The notes: generated by a model from the sequence alone, not told the origin. 28,573 nt of DNA from a virus (IMGVR_UViG_3300037189_008230:1-28573), one strand, 5' to 3'; counted from the stretch's first letter, positions 13,067 through 21,353 are shown. Numbers and translations: made by a program.

Positions 13067-14046
13067 ACCACGCGAGCGTCAAGAATCGTGTCAGTCGTAT
13101 TTGCGTTCGTCACGATCACCATGCGAAGAAAGTCGTGGATCTGAGCAAAAACAACCGTCGTCCATGCGGAGGTTGAAAGGGTGATGTCCCCTTCCGAAGT
13201 CGTGTGCCAGTTTTGATTGTCGGTTGACGATTGAAAGCGGACCGTGATTGCATGATCGGTATAGTAGCGGAACATGGACGTTCCACCGTTGATCGAAACG
13301 GCAGACGACGTTCCCTTCATCAAGGCCGGCAAAGTCGCGGCACTGGCATCTTCTGTCGAAAATGTCAACTTGTTGGCCGCGGTCAAAACGGACGGAGAAA
13401 ACGTAAAAAGCTGAAGTCCGTCTGCACCGTCACGCGGAACCCGTTTGGCAAAATTGCTAGCGGATTCGGTAAACGTCCACGCGAGCTGGCGGTTGCACGG
13501 GATTCTGTCAGTCAGTGTCACAACCGAAGTCGAAACCGTAGCGGACAAGTAAGGATTGACCAAAGTTCCGGCGTAATACTCGGTCCCCGGCGTTCCGCTG
13601 GCGTTGATGGCCTTACTAAAATTCGACATTGTATCCTGAACCGTCGCGCCGATCTTCACGTCATACGCCGCCGCTAGCGTGTTTTTGAAGCGATAGGCGC
13701 GGGTGAATCCGGTTAATCCGATTGTCAGGGTTGCACCGTCTGATGGGTTTGTCAGGCCGGTAATGTCCCCCACCGCAGACGTTCCCGCCGCGTAACCGCT
13801 GACCGTCCCAGCCTCGCCAACTCCAAGAATTGCTTGGGTTAAAGCGGAAAAGCTGGATGTGGAATTGACCTCAACTTTGCCAGCGAGCGTCAATGTCTGC
13901 GATCCAGGTGCCGCGGAAATCGTGCCGTAGATCGCAAGCGTTGTCGCGTCAGCAGCGTTATCCGAGCGGATGTAAATAGGACCATCAACGACGGGTTGAG
14001 CAAGGATCGGATTTGAGGCAATAGTGGAAAAGGCAGTGTTTGACAT
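13060..14046 (-). CDS. Antisense virion-like protein
   Basis: A 328-residue protein encoded against the packaging/head operon. It is rich in Ser, Thr, Ala and Gly with beta-strand repeats (VVDGPIYIRSDNAADATTLAI; ATLTIGLTGFTRAYRFKN; VVTLTDRIPCNRQLAW) and a C-terminal part with FRYYTDHAITVRFQSSTDNQ and FLRMVIVTNANTTDTILD. This is the style of phage structural or adhesin-like proteins, not an enzyme. I recall similar segments in phage proteins of unknown function. No signal peptide. Stops of the two converging genes overlap by seven bases. Its own -10 box sits six bases before ATG 14046, so it can be expressed without the late operon. Confidence 0.75.
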   Translation of the reverse strand: MSNTAFSTIASNPILAQPVVDGPIYIRSDNAADATTLAIYGTISAAPGSQTLTLAGKVEVNSTSSFSALTQAILGVGEAGTVSGYAAGTSAVGDITGLTNPSDGATLTIGLTGFTRAYRFKNTLAAAYDVKIGATVQDTMSNFSKAINASGTPGTEYYAGTLVNPYLSATVSTSVVTLTDRIPCNRQLAWTFTESASNFAKRVPRDGADGLQLFTFSPSVLTAANKLTFSTEDASAATLPALMKGTSSAVSINGGTSMFRYYTDHAITVRFQSSTDNQNWHTTSEGDITLSTSAWTTVVFAQIHDFLRMVIVTNANTTDTILDARVVY

Positions 14047-14052
14047 GCCGCA

Positions 14053-14080
14053 ACCATATCAAAAAAGTTTTCTCTTGCAA
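14053..14080 (-). promoter_or_regulatory. Leaderless-type promoter of the antisense gene
   Basis: On the minus strand: TTGCAA (14080-14075), 16 bp, TATGGT (14058-14053), six bases (TGCGGC), ATG at 14046. Hexamer type, spacer length and -10 to ATG distance equal those of both switch promoters near 3700-3783. The -35 abuts a 25 bp quasi-palindrome at 14079-14103. Confidence 0.6.
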
Positions 14081-14103
14081 TCCTTAGTATTTTAGTAATG
14101 ATT
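14079..14103 (-). repeat. 25 bp quasi-palindromic element, copy 1
   Basis: On the minus strand this reads AATCATTA-N9-TAAGGATT and runs straight into the -35 of the antisense promoter. Related copies are at 21329-21353 and 27329-27353 on the plus strand. Shared core after orientation: TTACTAA or TTACCAA, then ACTAAGG or GCTAAGG. Confidence 0.6.
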
Positions 14104-14110
14104 CGCGCCA

Positions 14111-14374
14111 ATGGCGGTCAAGCAAACCCTCGTAGGACTGGAAGCATCGGATCTAATCGACATCCGTGATGCCTGCAAACGCGCTATTGTCTCCGGAACG
14201 GTCCGGGGCATCTCTTACACTATCGCTGGCCGTTCATTTAGTTTTCCATCGCTAGAATCAGCGCAAATTACGCTCCAAGAGGCATCTTATGCGCTTGGGT
14301 TAATCCAAGGCACTCGGTCTGAGCAGGTCCGATCGTGCTTTAATTCTAGCCTCGGACGAAACCGTCAATCGTGA
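14111..14374 (+). CDS. gpW-like head-tail joining protein
   Basis: An 87-residue protein whose core (LIDIRDACKRAIVSGTVRGIS, then YTIAGRSFSFPSLESAQ and LQEASYALGLI) follows the gpW fold of helix, beta hairpin, helix and is about the right length. In lambda, gpW closes the filled head and prepares it for tail attachment, and lies directly before the portal gene as here. Its stop overlaps the GTG start of the portal. Transcription must cross the divergent 14047-14110 region. Confidence 0.6.
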   Translation: MAVKQTLVGLEASDLIDIRDACKRAIVSGTVRGISYTIAGRSFSFPSLESAQITLQEASYALGLIQGTRSEQVRSCFNSSLGRNRQS

Positions 14375-16359
14375 AAGAGTTCAAGCCATCATTTCTTGAT
14401 CGAGCCGTTTGTGCCGTCGCCCCAATTTCGGGGATGAAGCGGCTAGCTGCACGTCGCGTTTTACATGAATTTCGATACGACGGAGCAGGAATGACCTACA
14501 AGCGGGCTAGCGCACCGCAAAATATGTCCCCGAACTCGTATGACGTTCAGCGGGACCGACTCCAGCTAATGCGCGAGGCCGAAGATCTTGAACGCAACTT
14601 TTCTCCAGCAAAAATGCTCAATAGGAAATACGCGCTCTATACTGCGCCGATTTCCTACCACGCACAGACGGGTGACAGCACGCTTGACCTAGAAGTCGAA
14701 TCTTACTTAAACGACGAAATCTTTCCAAATTGCGACGTTACTGGCCGATACGATTTTTTCAAAATGATGGAGTTCGGCATCATGGGCTGCAATCGCGGAG
14801 GTGATTACGGATGGGCATTTGTCCGACCTGGGCTGCAAGATGGAATGTCGGAAGATGAAGCTCTTGAGTTTGATTTGAAAATTCAAGCGGTCGAGCCAGA
14901 TCGAATTGGAGGCGTTTATCAAAATGTTGTTTCCAATAATTACGTTTCTGGCTGCATTATTGGGGAATATGGTGAGATTACCCACTTTCGAGTTTTCCAT
15001 CGGTCGATGACTTTGAATGTCTATGACAACCCGGTTGACATTCCAGCATTTCAATTTGTCCATTTTACCGATCCGCTACGAATTGACCAGTATCGCGGCG
15101 TTTCACGTTTGGCGACCGCCACAACCAACTTGCGCGATCTTTACGAGATGATTGATTTCGTCAAAGGAAAAGCCAAGCTGTCCAGTGCGTTGACGGTTTT
15201 CACCAATTCCAACGGCGCCACAATCGGCAGCGGAGCGATGGATCCTTACGGCGTCAATGTCCCCGGAGGCGGGGCAATGGCGATGCAACAGGATATCCAA
15301 TTTGGCCAGATTAATCACCTAGCGGGCGGAACCGACATCAAGTTTCCGTCAAGCAATTCTCCATCGAGCGAAGAGCAGGCTTTGATGACTATGCTCTTAA
15401 AGCTCACGGCAATGTCCTACGACTTGCCATATTCCTTTGCCTTGGATGCGTCGGCCCTCGGGGGAGTGTCTAGCCGACTCGAAAGTGAGCAGGCTAAAGC
15501 GGAGTTTGAGCGCGGGCAGCGCGTCCTTGCCCCTCATGCTCACCGTATCAAAAACGCTTTTCTTTTCGATGCAGTAGCAAAAGGCATTTTCCCGCAGCGT
15601 GTTCTCCGAAGCATTACGAAGGGGCGATGGGGCTACCGATCGCACCCGCAACCGGACATCGGTAAGGAAGCAACCGCAGCGGTGAATCTTTACCAGACGG
15701 GACTGCTTGACCCGCTCAAATACTGGGTGGACAACGCACAAGACCCGGAGGAAGTGGCAAAGTCGATGGGCCGTTGGCACCAGATCAAAACAAAGGTTGC
15801 CGAAGAAGTTGGAGTGCCGATTGAGGACATCTTTGGAAGCGGTCCCGCGAAGCCTCTCAGTGTATCGGAAAGCGCGACGGAATCCACTACTACGGACGCG
15901 ACCAATTCGGAAATGTCCCGCAAGAATTTCGGCAAGCATGATGCGCAAATCGGACAGCTTACGGATTCGATTCAAGGCAACCGAGCCAAACGTGATGACC
16001 TCAAACAAAAGCTGATCGACGTCCAATCGAAAGGCGACGATTTCTCACCTTCCCTCGTTCAACGACTTCGCGTTGAAATCGACCAGATCGACGCGCAAAT
16101 CCAGCGGGACAAGAACCAGCGAGCGCGGCTTCGCGGGCAGAATGACGCGCCGGAAAAAAAGCCGCCCACACCAGAAGAACAACGCGAAAAGATCAAGACG
16201 GCCATCAAGCGCGATGACCGTCACTCGCTTGTCATGGCATTGATCCACGAAGGCTATCCCGAAAACCAAGCCTACGCGATTAGCTACGACATCGTAGAGA
16301 ACGGGAGCTTCAACGCGAGCAAGTTGCCGAAATCCATCCGTGAAAAATACTACCCATGA
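14371..16359 (+). CDS. Portal protein, lambda GpB-like
   Basis: A 662-residue protein of the lambda portal family. It has an N-terminal MKRLAARRVLHEFRYDGAG, then MLNRKYALYTAPISYHAQTGD, MEFGIMGCNRGGDYGWAFVRP, VHFTDPLRIDQYRGVSRLA and the TM-helix-like region LKLTAMSYDLPYSFALDASA. It forms the dodecameric DNA entry ring. The last ~160 residues are a charged, coiled-coil-rich extension (RQIDQIDAQ-like repeats, KKPPTPEEQREKIKTAIKRD) not typical of lambda GpB (about 530). GTG 14371 starts it through a GTGA overlap; it ends with ATGA overlapping the protease gene. Confidence 0.85.
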   Translation: MKEFKPSFLDRAVCAVAPISGMKRLAARRVLHEFRYDGAGMTYKRASAPQNMSPNSYDVQRDRLQLMREAEDLERNFSPAKMLNRKYALYTAPISYHAQTGDSTLDLEVESYLNDEIFPNCDVTGRYDFFKMMEFGIMGCNRGGDYGWAFVRPGLQDGMSEDEALEFDLKIQAVEPDRIGGVYQNVVSNNYVSGCIIGEYGEITHFRVFHRSMTLNVYDNPVDIPAFQFVHFTDPLRIDQYRGVSRLATATTNLRDLYEMIDFVKGKAKLSSALTVFTNSNGATIGSGAMDPYGVNVPGGGAMAMQQDIQFGQINHLAGGTDIKFPSSNSPSSEEQALMTMLLKLTAMSYDLPYSFALDASALGGVSSRLESEQAKAEFERGQRVLAPHAHRIKNAFLFDAVAKGIFPQRVLRSITKGRWGYRSHPQPDIGKEATAAVNLYQTGLLDPLKYWVDNAQDPEEVAKSMGRWHQIKTKVAEEVGVPIEDIFGSGPAKPLSVSESATESTTTDATNSEMSRKNFGKHDAQIGQLTDSIQGNRAKRDDLKQKLIDVQSKGDDFSPSLVQRLRVEIDQIDAQIQRDKNQRARLRGQNDAPEKKPPTPEEQREKIKTAIKRDDRHSLVMALIHEGYPENQAYAISYDIVENGSFNASKLPKSIREKYYP

Positions 16360-17324
16360 AATACTTTTCAGCACTTAGCACTCCGGTAGTTGAATCCGAC
16401 AAGGGCATCATCCGTGCCGCGTCGCTCATTTCGATGGGAGACGCCAAGGGCCACTTTGACGACAAAGGCCGCCAGATCATTGTTGACGAGGTGACGCTTG
16501 AGCAGATTTTCAAGCAGTGCAAAAAGCTCGGCACGATCAAAGTCAAGGCCGACCACGGCAGCGGAGTTTTCGAGATCGTCGGATGGGCTGACAACTTTTG
16601 CATGACCGCCGAAAAGGTGCTTGCCGACATCCACCTTTACGAGTCGGAACCACGCCGCCCGCGCCTCCTCGAAATCGCAGCAACCAATCCCACTCACATG
16701 GGAATCAGTATGGAGTTCACCGGGGCTGACAAGGCACGCGGAACCGTTTGCTTGTCCCGCTGCGATGAAGTCGTCGCTGCCGCCATCGTGGACGACCCAG
16801 CCGCTAACTCTTCTTTATTCTCGGCAATTTCGCCAGAAACTGAAAACAACAAAAACATGGAACCTGAAAACACACCGGAAGAAACCCCGGATAAGTATGA
16901 AGAGTTGTCGAAGAAGTTCGACGCTCTTTCCTCACAAATGGAAGAAATGGCAAAGCGATTTGCTACTCCAGAACCCGACACCGATGAGGTTGAAAAGCCT
17001 GACGTTGTTGCCATTGATGAGCAAAACGAACCTGCTAAAAATCCAGATGCCGACATTGACGACGAAATCACCAAAAAGGTCGAAATGGCCGCTGAACGTG
17101 CTTTCAAGAAGTTTGCCGCGCAACTTGGAGTTTCGACGCTTAAGAAGCCAGGTAACAGCGGAAACGCTCCAAAGGTGAAAACCTATTCGGAGATGATTGA
17201 CGACGAAGCTAAGAACTTCGATGGCGACCGCGTAAAAGCCGAATCACTTCTTTTGTCGAAAATCGGCAAAGATGAATCAATCAAGAAGGCATACGCCGCT
17301 CATCGCTTGGTTAAATCTGCCTGA
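16356..17324 (+). CDS. Prohead protease-scaffold fusion
   Basis: A 322-residue protein. Residues 1-155 form a prohead protease: KVKADHGSGVFEIVGW (H67 as likely catalytic His), THMGISMEF (S118 as nucleophile) and AAIVDDPAAN (145-151), matching the common protease end VDxPAAN. From residue 160 the sequence becomes acidic and coiled-coil (KYEELSKKFDALSSQMEEMAK), then ends in a helical AAERAFKKFAAQLG, typical of scaffolding. The protease matures the head; the scaffold guides capsid assembly. An internal ATG at 16857 may give free scaffold. Confidence 0.8.
   Translation: MKYFSALSTPVVESDKGIIRAASLISMGDAKGHFDDKGRQIIVDEVTLEQIFKQCKKLGTIKVKADHGSGVFEIVGWADNFCMTAEKVLADIHLYESEPRRPRLLEIAATNPTHMGISMEFTGADKARGTVCLSRCDEVVAAAIVDDPAANSSLFSAISPETENNKNMEPENTPEETPDKYEELSKKFDALSSQMEEMAKRFATPEPDTDEVEKPDVVAIDEQNEPAKNPDADIDDEITKKVEMAAERAFKKFAAQLGVSTLKKPGNSGNAPKVKTYSEMIDDEAKNFDGDRVKAESLLLSKIGKDESIKKAYAAHRLVKSA
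16857..17324 (+). CDS. Possible internally started scaffold protein
   Basis: In frame with the protease gene, ATG 16857 (residue 168) is preceded by the A/C-rich GAAAACAACAAAAAC. This closely resembles the non-coding leader AACAACAAACGAACCAC of the next gene and others in the window. The product, 155 residues starting MEPENTPEETPDKYEELSKK, would be the entire scaffold domain without the protease. This parallels lambda, where Nu3 is started inside gene C. It is an inference from context and leader similarity. Confidence 0.5.
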   Translation: MEPENTPEETPDKYEELSKKFDALSSQMEEMAKRFATPEPDTDEVEKPDVVAIDEQNEPAKNPDADIDDEITKKVEMAAERAFKKFAAQLGVSTLKKPGNSGNAPKVKTYSEMIDDEAKNFDGDRVKAESLLLSKIGKDESIKKAYAAHRLVKSA

Positions 17325-17354
17325 TCCATTTTAACAACAAACGAACCACAAATT

Positions 17355-17717
17355 ATGTCCTCCCAAAATAGCGACGGATTTAAGTCGTTCCTTGCGTCTG
17401 GCGCGATTTCGGCTTATGTCGCAGTTGACGTTCAATCCGATGGAACAATCAAAGCATGTGCAAACGGCGTTTTCGGCGTTGGCGTGCTTCAAGAAGACGC
17501 GGCAGATGCAAATTATGCCAGCGTGAAACTTTGGTCTGCTCCCGGCACCTACATGGTCGCCGTTAGCGGAACCGCAGTCACTCCAGCAACAAGCTATTCC
17601 ATTATCACTGGTGGATTTGCCGGAACAGTGACCACTGGTAACAGCGCCTTTTTGAAGGGACTGAAAGCAGGGGTTGCATCCAACGGTATTGTTCTTGAGT
17701 TCTCGAAATACAACTAA
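17355..17717 (+). CDS. Head decoration (capsid cement) protein
   Basis: A 120-residue protein (SDGFKSFLASGAISAYVAVDV, then GVGVLQEDAADANYASVKLW) matching the pattern of small phage head decoration proteins of the gpD/DUF2190 type: an 'ASGAI' start, beta-rich body and glycine-rich C-terminus. They bind the outside of the capsid at three-fold positions and stabilise it. The position between scaffold and major capsid gene is the lambda C-D-E order. The leader AACAACAAACGAACCACAA has no Shine-Dalgarno. Confidence 0.75.
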   Translation: MSSQNSDGFKSFLASGAISAYVAVDVQSDGTIKACANGVFGVGVLQEDAADANYASVKLWSAPGTYMVAVSGTAVTPATSYSIITGGFAGTVTTGNSAFLKGLKAGVASNGIVLEFSKYN

Positions 17718-17751
17718 TCAATAAAGGAAGTAATTCCAACCACCAAAGACA

Positions 17752-18717
17752 ATGCCTTACACCAACTCACAAGCCACCCCTCGCAGCGACATCTACGCGC
17801 TTGCGATGCAGGCCAATGCCGACTTCAACAAACTCTTCATCGCCGACAAGATCCTTCCTGTCAAAAGCGAAGACGTGAAGCGCGGCATCTACATGCGTGC
17901 TAAGCTCGCCAACGCTGAATTGCTCAATGGCGATGCGCTTCCGCGCGAAGCTGGAGATGCTTATCAGCGCGTCAACCGCAAGTATGACACCGACACGTTC
18001 GATGCCGTTGAATACGGTCTGGAGTCCATTATTGACGACGCCTATGAGGCCGAAGTTGAACGGTTCATGAACATCGAAGCTACCGAAGCAAGTCTTCTTA
18101 TGAAGTCCCTTCAGATCAGCTACGAAACCCGTGTTGCCGCCGCTGTGATGAACGCTTCCACGTTTACCGCAACAGCAGCCGCCGTTGCCTATACCGAAGC
18201 TAACCTTGCTACGATTAACCTTCCAGCCGATGTCGCTGCTGCCAAGCTGCGCCTCTTGAAGAAGGGTATCGTTCCAAACGCTATCATCATGTCGGCAAAC
18301 GTGTTCTACCGCATTCAGCGTTCCACGCTCATGCAGAACCAGATTTTCGGTGTCGTTCCGAAGTCTGCGAGTCAGTTCACGCTTCCAGGTGAAGATGATG
18401 TTGCCCGCGCTCTCGGCGTGGATACGTTGTTTGTCGCCAAGGCTGCTTACAACGCCAACCAAAAGGGCCAGACCTATTCTGGCTCATTCATCTGGTCGGA
18501 TACATATGTTAGCGTTGCTCAAATCCAAGGCGGAGAATACCAAGCGGGCGGAATCGGACGGACGATCCAGTGGTCGAAAGACACGACTGGCTTGTTCACT
18601 CCCGAAACCTACCGTTCGGATGAGCGTCGCTCCAACGTGATGCGCGTTCGCCAGCACGTCGCTGAAAAAATCATCGACGAAACTGCCGCTGAACTAATCA
18701 CCACGTCCTACGCGTGA
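17752..18717 (+). CDS. Major capsid protein
   Basis: A 321-residue HK97-fold capsid subunit of the type seen in lambda-like phages. It has N-terminal YTNSQATPRSDIYALAMQANAD, then LPVKSEDVKRGIYMRAKLAN, VEYGLESIIDDAYEAEVERF, MKSLQISYETRVAAAVMN, a P-domain strand region around RLLKKGIVPNAIIMSANVFYRI and C-terminal RSNVMRVRQHVAEKIID. It lies directly after the decoration gene and is followed by a strong terminator, consistent with a need for high, self-contained expression. The leader is A/C-rich (CCAACCACCAAAGACA). Confidence 0.85.
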   Translation: MPYTNSQATPRSDIYALAMQANADFNKLFIADKILPVKSEDVKRGIYMRAKLANAELLNGDALPREAGDAYQRVNRKYDTDTFDAVEYGLESIIDDAYEAEVERFMNIEATEASLLMKSLQISYETRVAAAVMNASTFTATAAAVAYTEANLATINLPADVAAAKLRLLKKGIVPNAIIMSANVFYRIQRSTLMQNQIFGVVPKSASQFTLPGEDDVARALGVDTLFVAKAAYNANQKGQTYSGSFIWSDTYVSVAQIQGGEYQAGGIGRTIQWSKDTTGLFTPETYRSDERRSNVMRVRQHVAEKIIDETAAELITTSYA

Positions 18718-18725
18718 TGAACCAT

Positions 18726-18770
18726 GAGTCCCGCCGTTTGCTCATGGCGGCGGGACTCTACCTTTTTTTT
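18726..18770 (+). terminator. Intrinsic terminator after the major capsid gene
   Basis: GAGTCCCGCCG (18726-18736) pairs perfectly over 11 bases with CGGCGGGACTC (18748-18758), with an 11-base loop, followed by TACC and eight T. It lies nine bases after the capsid stop and ten bases before the next start codon. It should separate head transcription from the glycosyltransferase and tail genes. Confidence 0.9.
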
Positions 18771-18780
18771 ATAACTTATC

Positions 18781-20547
18781 ATGAAAATTACACTTGCCGC
18801 CATTGTTGGAAACGAGGAAGCCGTCATTGAACGCTTCATCCGTTCTTTTGCTCCCGCCGTCGATTCCATTGTTCTTGTGCGAGCCACTGGGACCAAGTTC
18901 CAAGACTGGACGCTTCGCAAAGCACAAGAGCTTTGCCTTGAACTTGAAAAACCAATCCACACCGAAGCCTATTTCAACTCGACCGATTTCCCTCACGTTG
19001 ACGACTTTGGGAAGGCAAGGCAAATAGCATGGGAGATCGCGGGCCGCACGGATTCTGATTGGCTGCTTTGGGCCGATGCCGACGACGTTCTTACCGATGG
19101 CGCAGCGGAGGCAATCCGCCAAGCAGCGGAAGACGGTAAGCATGAGGTTTACATCATGCCTTACAACGTTCGGGGGGACAAGCAAGTCGTCATGCGCGAA
19201 AGATTGATCCGCGCTGATCTTGGATCAAAATGGCGTTACCCCGTCCACGAACAACTCGCATTCCCGAAAGACGTGTCCTATCGTATCGTGACGGATGCTG
19301 TGTTCATTCACTCCCCGCTGGAATCAAAGACCGGAAGCCATGAGCGCAACGTGTCGATTCTCGAAACTCAGATCGAGCAATCCGCCCGCAATTTTTTTTA
19401 CCTCGCGCAAGAGTATTTTCAGACAAACCAAATCGGGAAATTCAAGCGGGCCGCAAAAGCCTCGCTCGCATGTGGGAACCTTGACCGAATCGAGCAATAC
19501 GAACTTCTATTGCAACTCTCCCAGGTTGGCGAGGATTCCAAGCGTAACGCGGCGGAAGCGTTCGCGCTCATGCCGGATCGACGCGAGGCACTGGCATTGC
19601 TCGCCAATTACGCGCTGATCGACGGCGACAACAAAAAGGCATTGATGCTGGCGGAACGGATCGACGACACGCCGGCGCCGTCGATGACCTATTGGAATCA
19701 AAACAACGAATGGTATGGGTGGAAAGCGAAAGAGCTTTACCGTCAATGCCTTCGATTAAACGACAGGGAGATTGAGGCGAAAAATGATTTCGAGGCTGAA
19801 ACAAATCCCGATTACCCGATCTTCTCAATCATTCACGCCACGCTTGATCGTCCAGAAAAGGCACTAGCCATCCGTGAAATGTGGCTTTCCCGCGCCAATC
19901 ACCCGGAGAACGTTGATTACATTTTCGGAATGCATGCATGGGATGAAAAAAGCATCCGATTGCTAAAGGGCTTCAAGCACACGATCACCGATCAAAAGGG
20001 ACCAGGCTGGAATTACGACACGGCAGCAGGCGCAGCGATTGGCGAAATCATCGTCCAAGCGCAAGACGATTGCTATCCGCCGCAGGGCTGGGATGATGCA
20101 CTTTGGAAGATCATGGGCGATATTGACGAGCCCGTTTTCGTCGCGCCAAACGACGGCCATCGAATCGACCGCTTGAGCGTCAACACGATCATGACGCGAT
20201 CTTACATGGAACTAAAAGCCTCTCGCGACCTAGGAGAAAATGGTTTCTTTCATCGTGGGTATCCGACTGTCTTTCCAGACACCGAAAACAGTTTTCGAGC
20301 CATCCAAGACGACAAGGCGGGGCTTTGCCGTTACGTTTGGGCTCCCGAGTTTGTTCTTTATCACGATCACCCGGCATTCAACCCAGCGATTCCATGGGAC
20401 GCAACTTATCAATGGGAAAACGCGGAACCGCATTACGTCGCTGGCGAAAAGATCTTTTACGAGCGCAACCCGGAAGCGTTGGCGGAAAAGAACGGCATCG
20501 GAATCTCTGAAACCAAAGAGGCAAAACTTGAATTTGCAACGGCATGA
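18781..20547 (+). CDS. Two-domain glycosyltransferase
   Basis: A 588-residue protein. Domain 1 (about 1-190) is GT2-like: ITLAAIVGNEEAVIERFIRSF at the start, SDWLLWADADDVLTDGA (93-107) with the DxD metal motif, and PVHEQLAF. The middle (195-335) is helical and TPR-like (FFYLAQEYFQTNQIGKFKRA; ALLANYALIDGDNKKA). Domain 2 (345-530) is another glycosyltransferase-like domain: IFSIIHATLDRPEKALAIREMW at the start and IIVQAQDDCYPPQGWDDALW (423-442) with an acidic pair. It would transfer sugars to a virion or host surface glycan. A TATAAC hexamer five bases before the ATG could drive leaderless mRNA, but no -35 is visible because the terminator is there. Confidence 0.8.
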   Translation: MKITLAAIVGNEEAVIERFIRSFAPAVDSIVLVRATGTKFQDWTLRKAQELCLELEKPIHTEAYFNSTDFPHVDDFGKARQIAWEIAGRTDSDWLLWADADDVLTDGAAEAIRQAAEDGKHEVYIMPYNVRGDKQVVMRERLIRADLGSKWRYPVHEQLAFPKDVSYRIVTDAVFIHSPLESKTGSHERNVSILETQIEQSARNFFYLAQEYFQTNQIGKFKRAAKASLACGNLDRIEQYELLLQLSQVGEDSKRNAAEAFALMPDRREALALLANYALIDGDNKKALMLAERIDDTPAPSMTYWNQNNEWYGWKAKELYRQCLRLNDREIEAKNDFEAETNPDYPIFSIIHATLDRPEKALAIREMWLSRANHPENVDYIFGMHAWDEKSIRLLKGFKHTITDQKGPGWNYDTAAGAAIGEIIVQAQDDCYPPQGWDDALWKIMGDIDEPVFVAPNDGHRIDRLSVNTIMTRSYMELKASRDLGENGFFHRGYPTVFPDTENSFRAIQDDKAGLCRYVWAPEFVLYHDHPAFNPAIPWDATYQWENAEPHYVAGEKIFYERNPEALAEKNGIGISETKEAKLEFATA

Positions 20548-20885
20548 GCGACACAATGCAAGACTACATGGCGTCCGACCTTTCGGAGCTTTTCGACCGG
20601 GACATGCCCGCCGAATGCAAGGTCGGCGCGAAAACCTACATTGTCCTGGTTGACGACCTTCTTAGCGACGAGGCGGAAGGCTACGGCGGGCCGGAAGCGA
20701 TCGACATGCAGCGCGTCCACTTCAAGGCGTCCGACCGCGACAGCATCGAGATCGGAACCAAGCTGGGAGTCCGTCAAAAGGCCGTCACCGGGCAATCCGT
20801 CAAACCGTGGAAATCCAAGATCGTTCTTTCGTCCATCCTTTCGGCGGATGGCAACGAACTGATCGCAACCGTAAGAGGAGCCTAA
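20544..20885 (+). CDS. Neck/head-completion-like hypothetical protein
   Basis: A 113-residue protein (MQDYMASDLSELFDRDMPAE at residue 5) with IVLVDDLLSDEAEGYGGPEAID in the middle and a beta-rich C-terminus (KIVLSSILSADGNELIATVRG). The gene lies where lambda gpFII-type head-tail connectors lie, between head genes and the tail terminator. This is a placement-based guess; I see no decisive motif. Coupled to the glycosyltransferase stop by ATGA (20544-20547). Confidence 0.55.
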   Translation: MSDTMQDYMASDLSELFDRDMPAECKVGAKTYIVLVDDLLSDEAEGYGGPEAIDMQRVHFKASDRDSIEIGTKLGVRQKAVTGQSVKPWKSKIVLSSILSADGNELIATVRGA

Positions 20886-20888
20886 GCC

Positions 20889-21329
20889 ATGATCCTCCAA
20901 GACACTGAAAAAGCGATTCAGGGGCTACTACAAGCGACCATCACGGACGCGGTTGGAAATAAGCTCCAAGTCCCGGTTTACCTTTCCGACGCTGACATCA
21001 CGAAAGCGCCCATGCCCTACGTCGTGATCCAGTGCAACGAATCGGAGGAGCAAATCACCCCCGGAAGCGGCATTTTCAAGGTATCCGGCACCCTTGCGTT
21101 CCGCAGTCACACGAAGGAAAACACCCCCGGTTTTCGCCAGAAGGTTTTGGATGCGATCAACAACTTTGCCTACGACTCGACCGCCGCGAAGCTCTCTCAA
21201 ACCGCTGGATTCCACTGCCACGGATGGCAACCGACGACCGGGGTAATTTCGACTGACAACGACAGAAAATCCACCAATTACGACATGACCTATTGGGTTT
21301 ACTGCATGTCGCTTGACCAGCTTGCATGA
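20889..21329 (+). CDS. Tail terminator/completion-like protein
   Basis: A 146-residue protein (MILQDTEKAIQGLLQATIT at the start) with VPVYLSDADITKAPMPYVVIQ, then GTLAFRSHTKENTPGF and TYWVYCMSLDQLA, in the style of gpU/tail-terminator proteins of about 130-150 residues. These cap the growing tail tube. It is followed by the small tail tube candidate, the expected order. Here a purine-rich AGAGGAG lies 8-14 bases upstream of the ATG, one of the few Shine-Dalgarno-like starts in the window. Confidence 0.55.
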   Translation: MILQDTEKAIQGLLQATITDAVGNKLQVPVYLSDADITKAPMPYVVIQCNESEEQITPGSGIFKVSGTLAFRSHTKENTPGFRQKVLDAINNFAYDSTAAKLSQTAGFHCHGWQPTTGVISTDNDRKSTNYDMTYWVYCMSLDQLA

Positions 21330-21353
21330 ATCCTTACTAATTCGCTAAGGATT
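21329..21353 (+). repeat. 25 bp quasi-palindromic element, copy 2
   Basis: AATCCTTA, nine bases, TAAGGATT: a perfect 8 bp inverted repeat starting on the last base of the preceding stop. Three bases later comes TTGAAA (21357-21362) and, 17 bp on, TAGAAC, a promoter-like pair. Matching copies lie at 14079-14103 (inverted) and 27329-27353. Confidence 0.65.

Noticed and set aside
13231-13677. A 148-codon plus-strand frame inside the antisense gene
   Set aside because: The product is Arg-rich nonsense typical of a shadow frame, and the minus-strand protein has coherent beta-rich composition.
17767-18462. A 231-codon minus-strand frame opposite the major capsid gene
   Set aside because: Composition is that of a complement of the capsid frame, there is no start signal, and the capsid protein is well supported.
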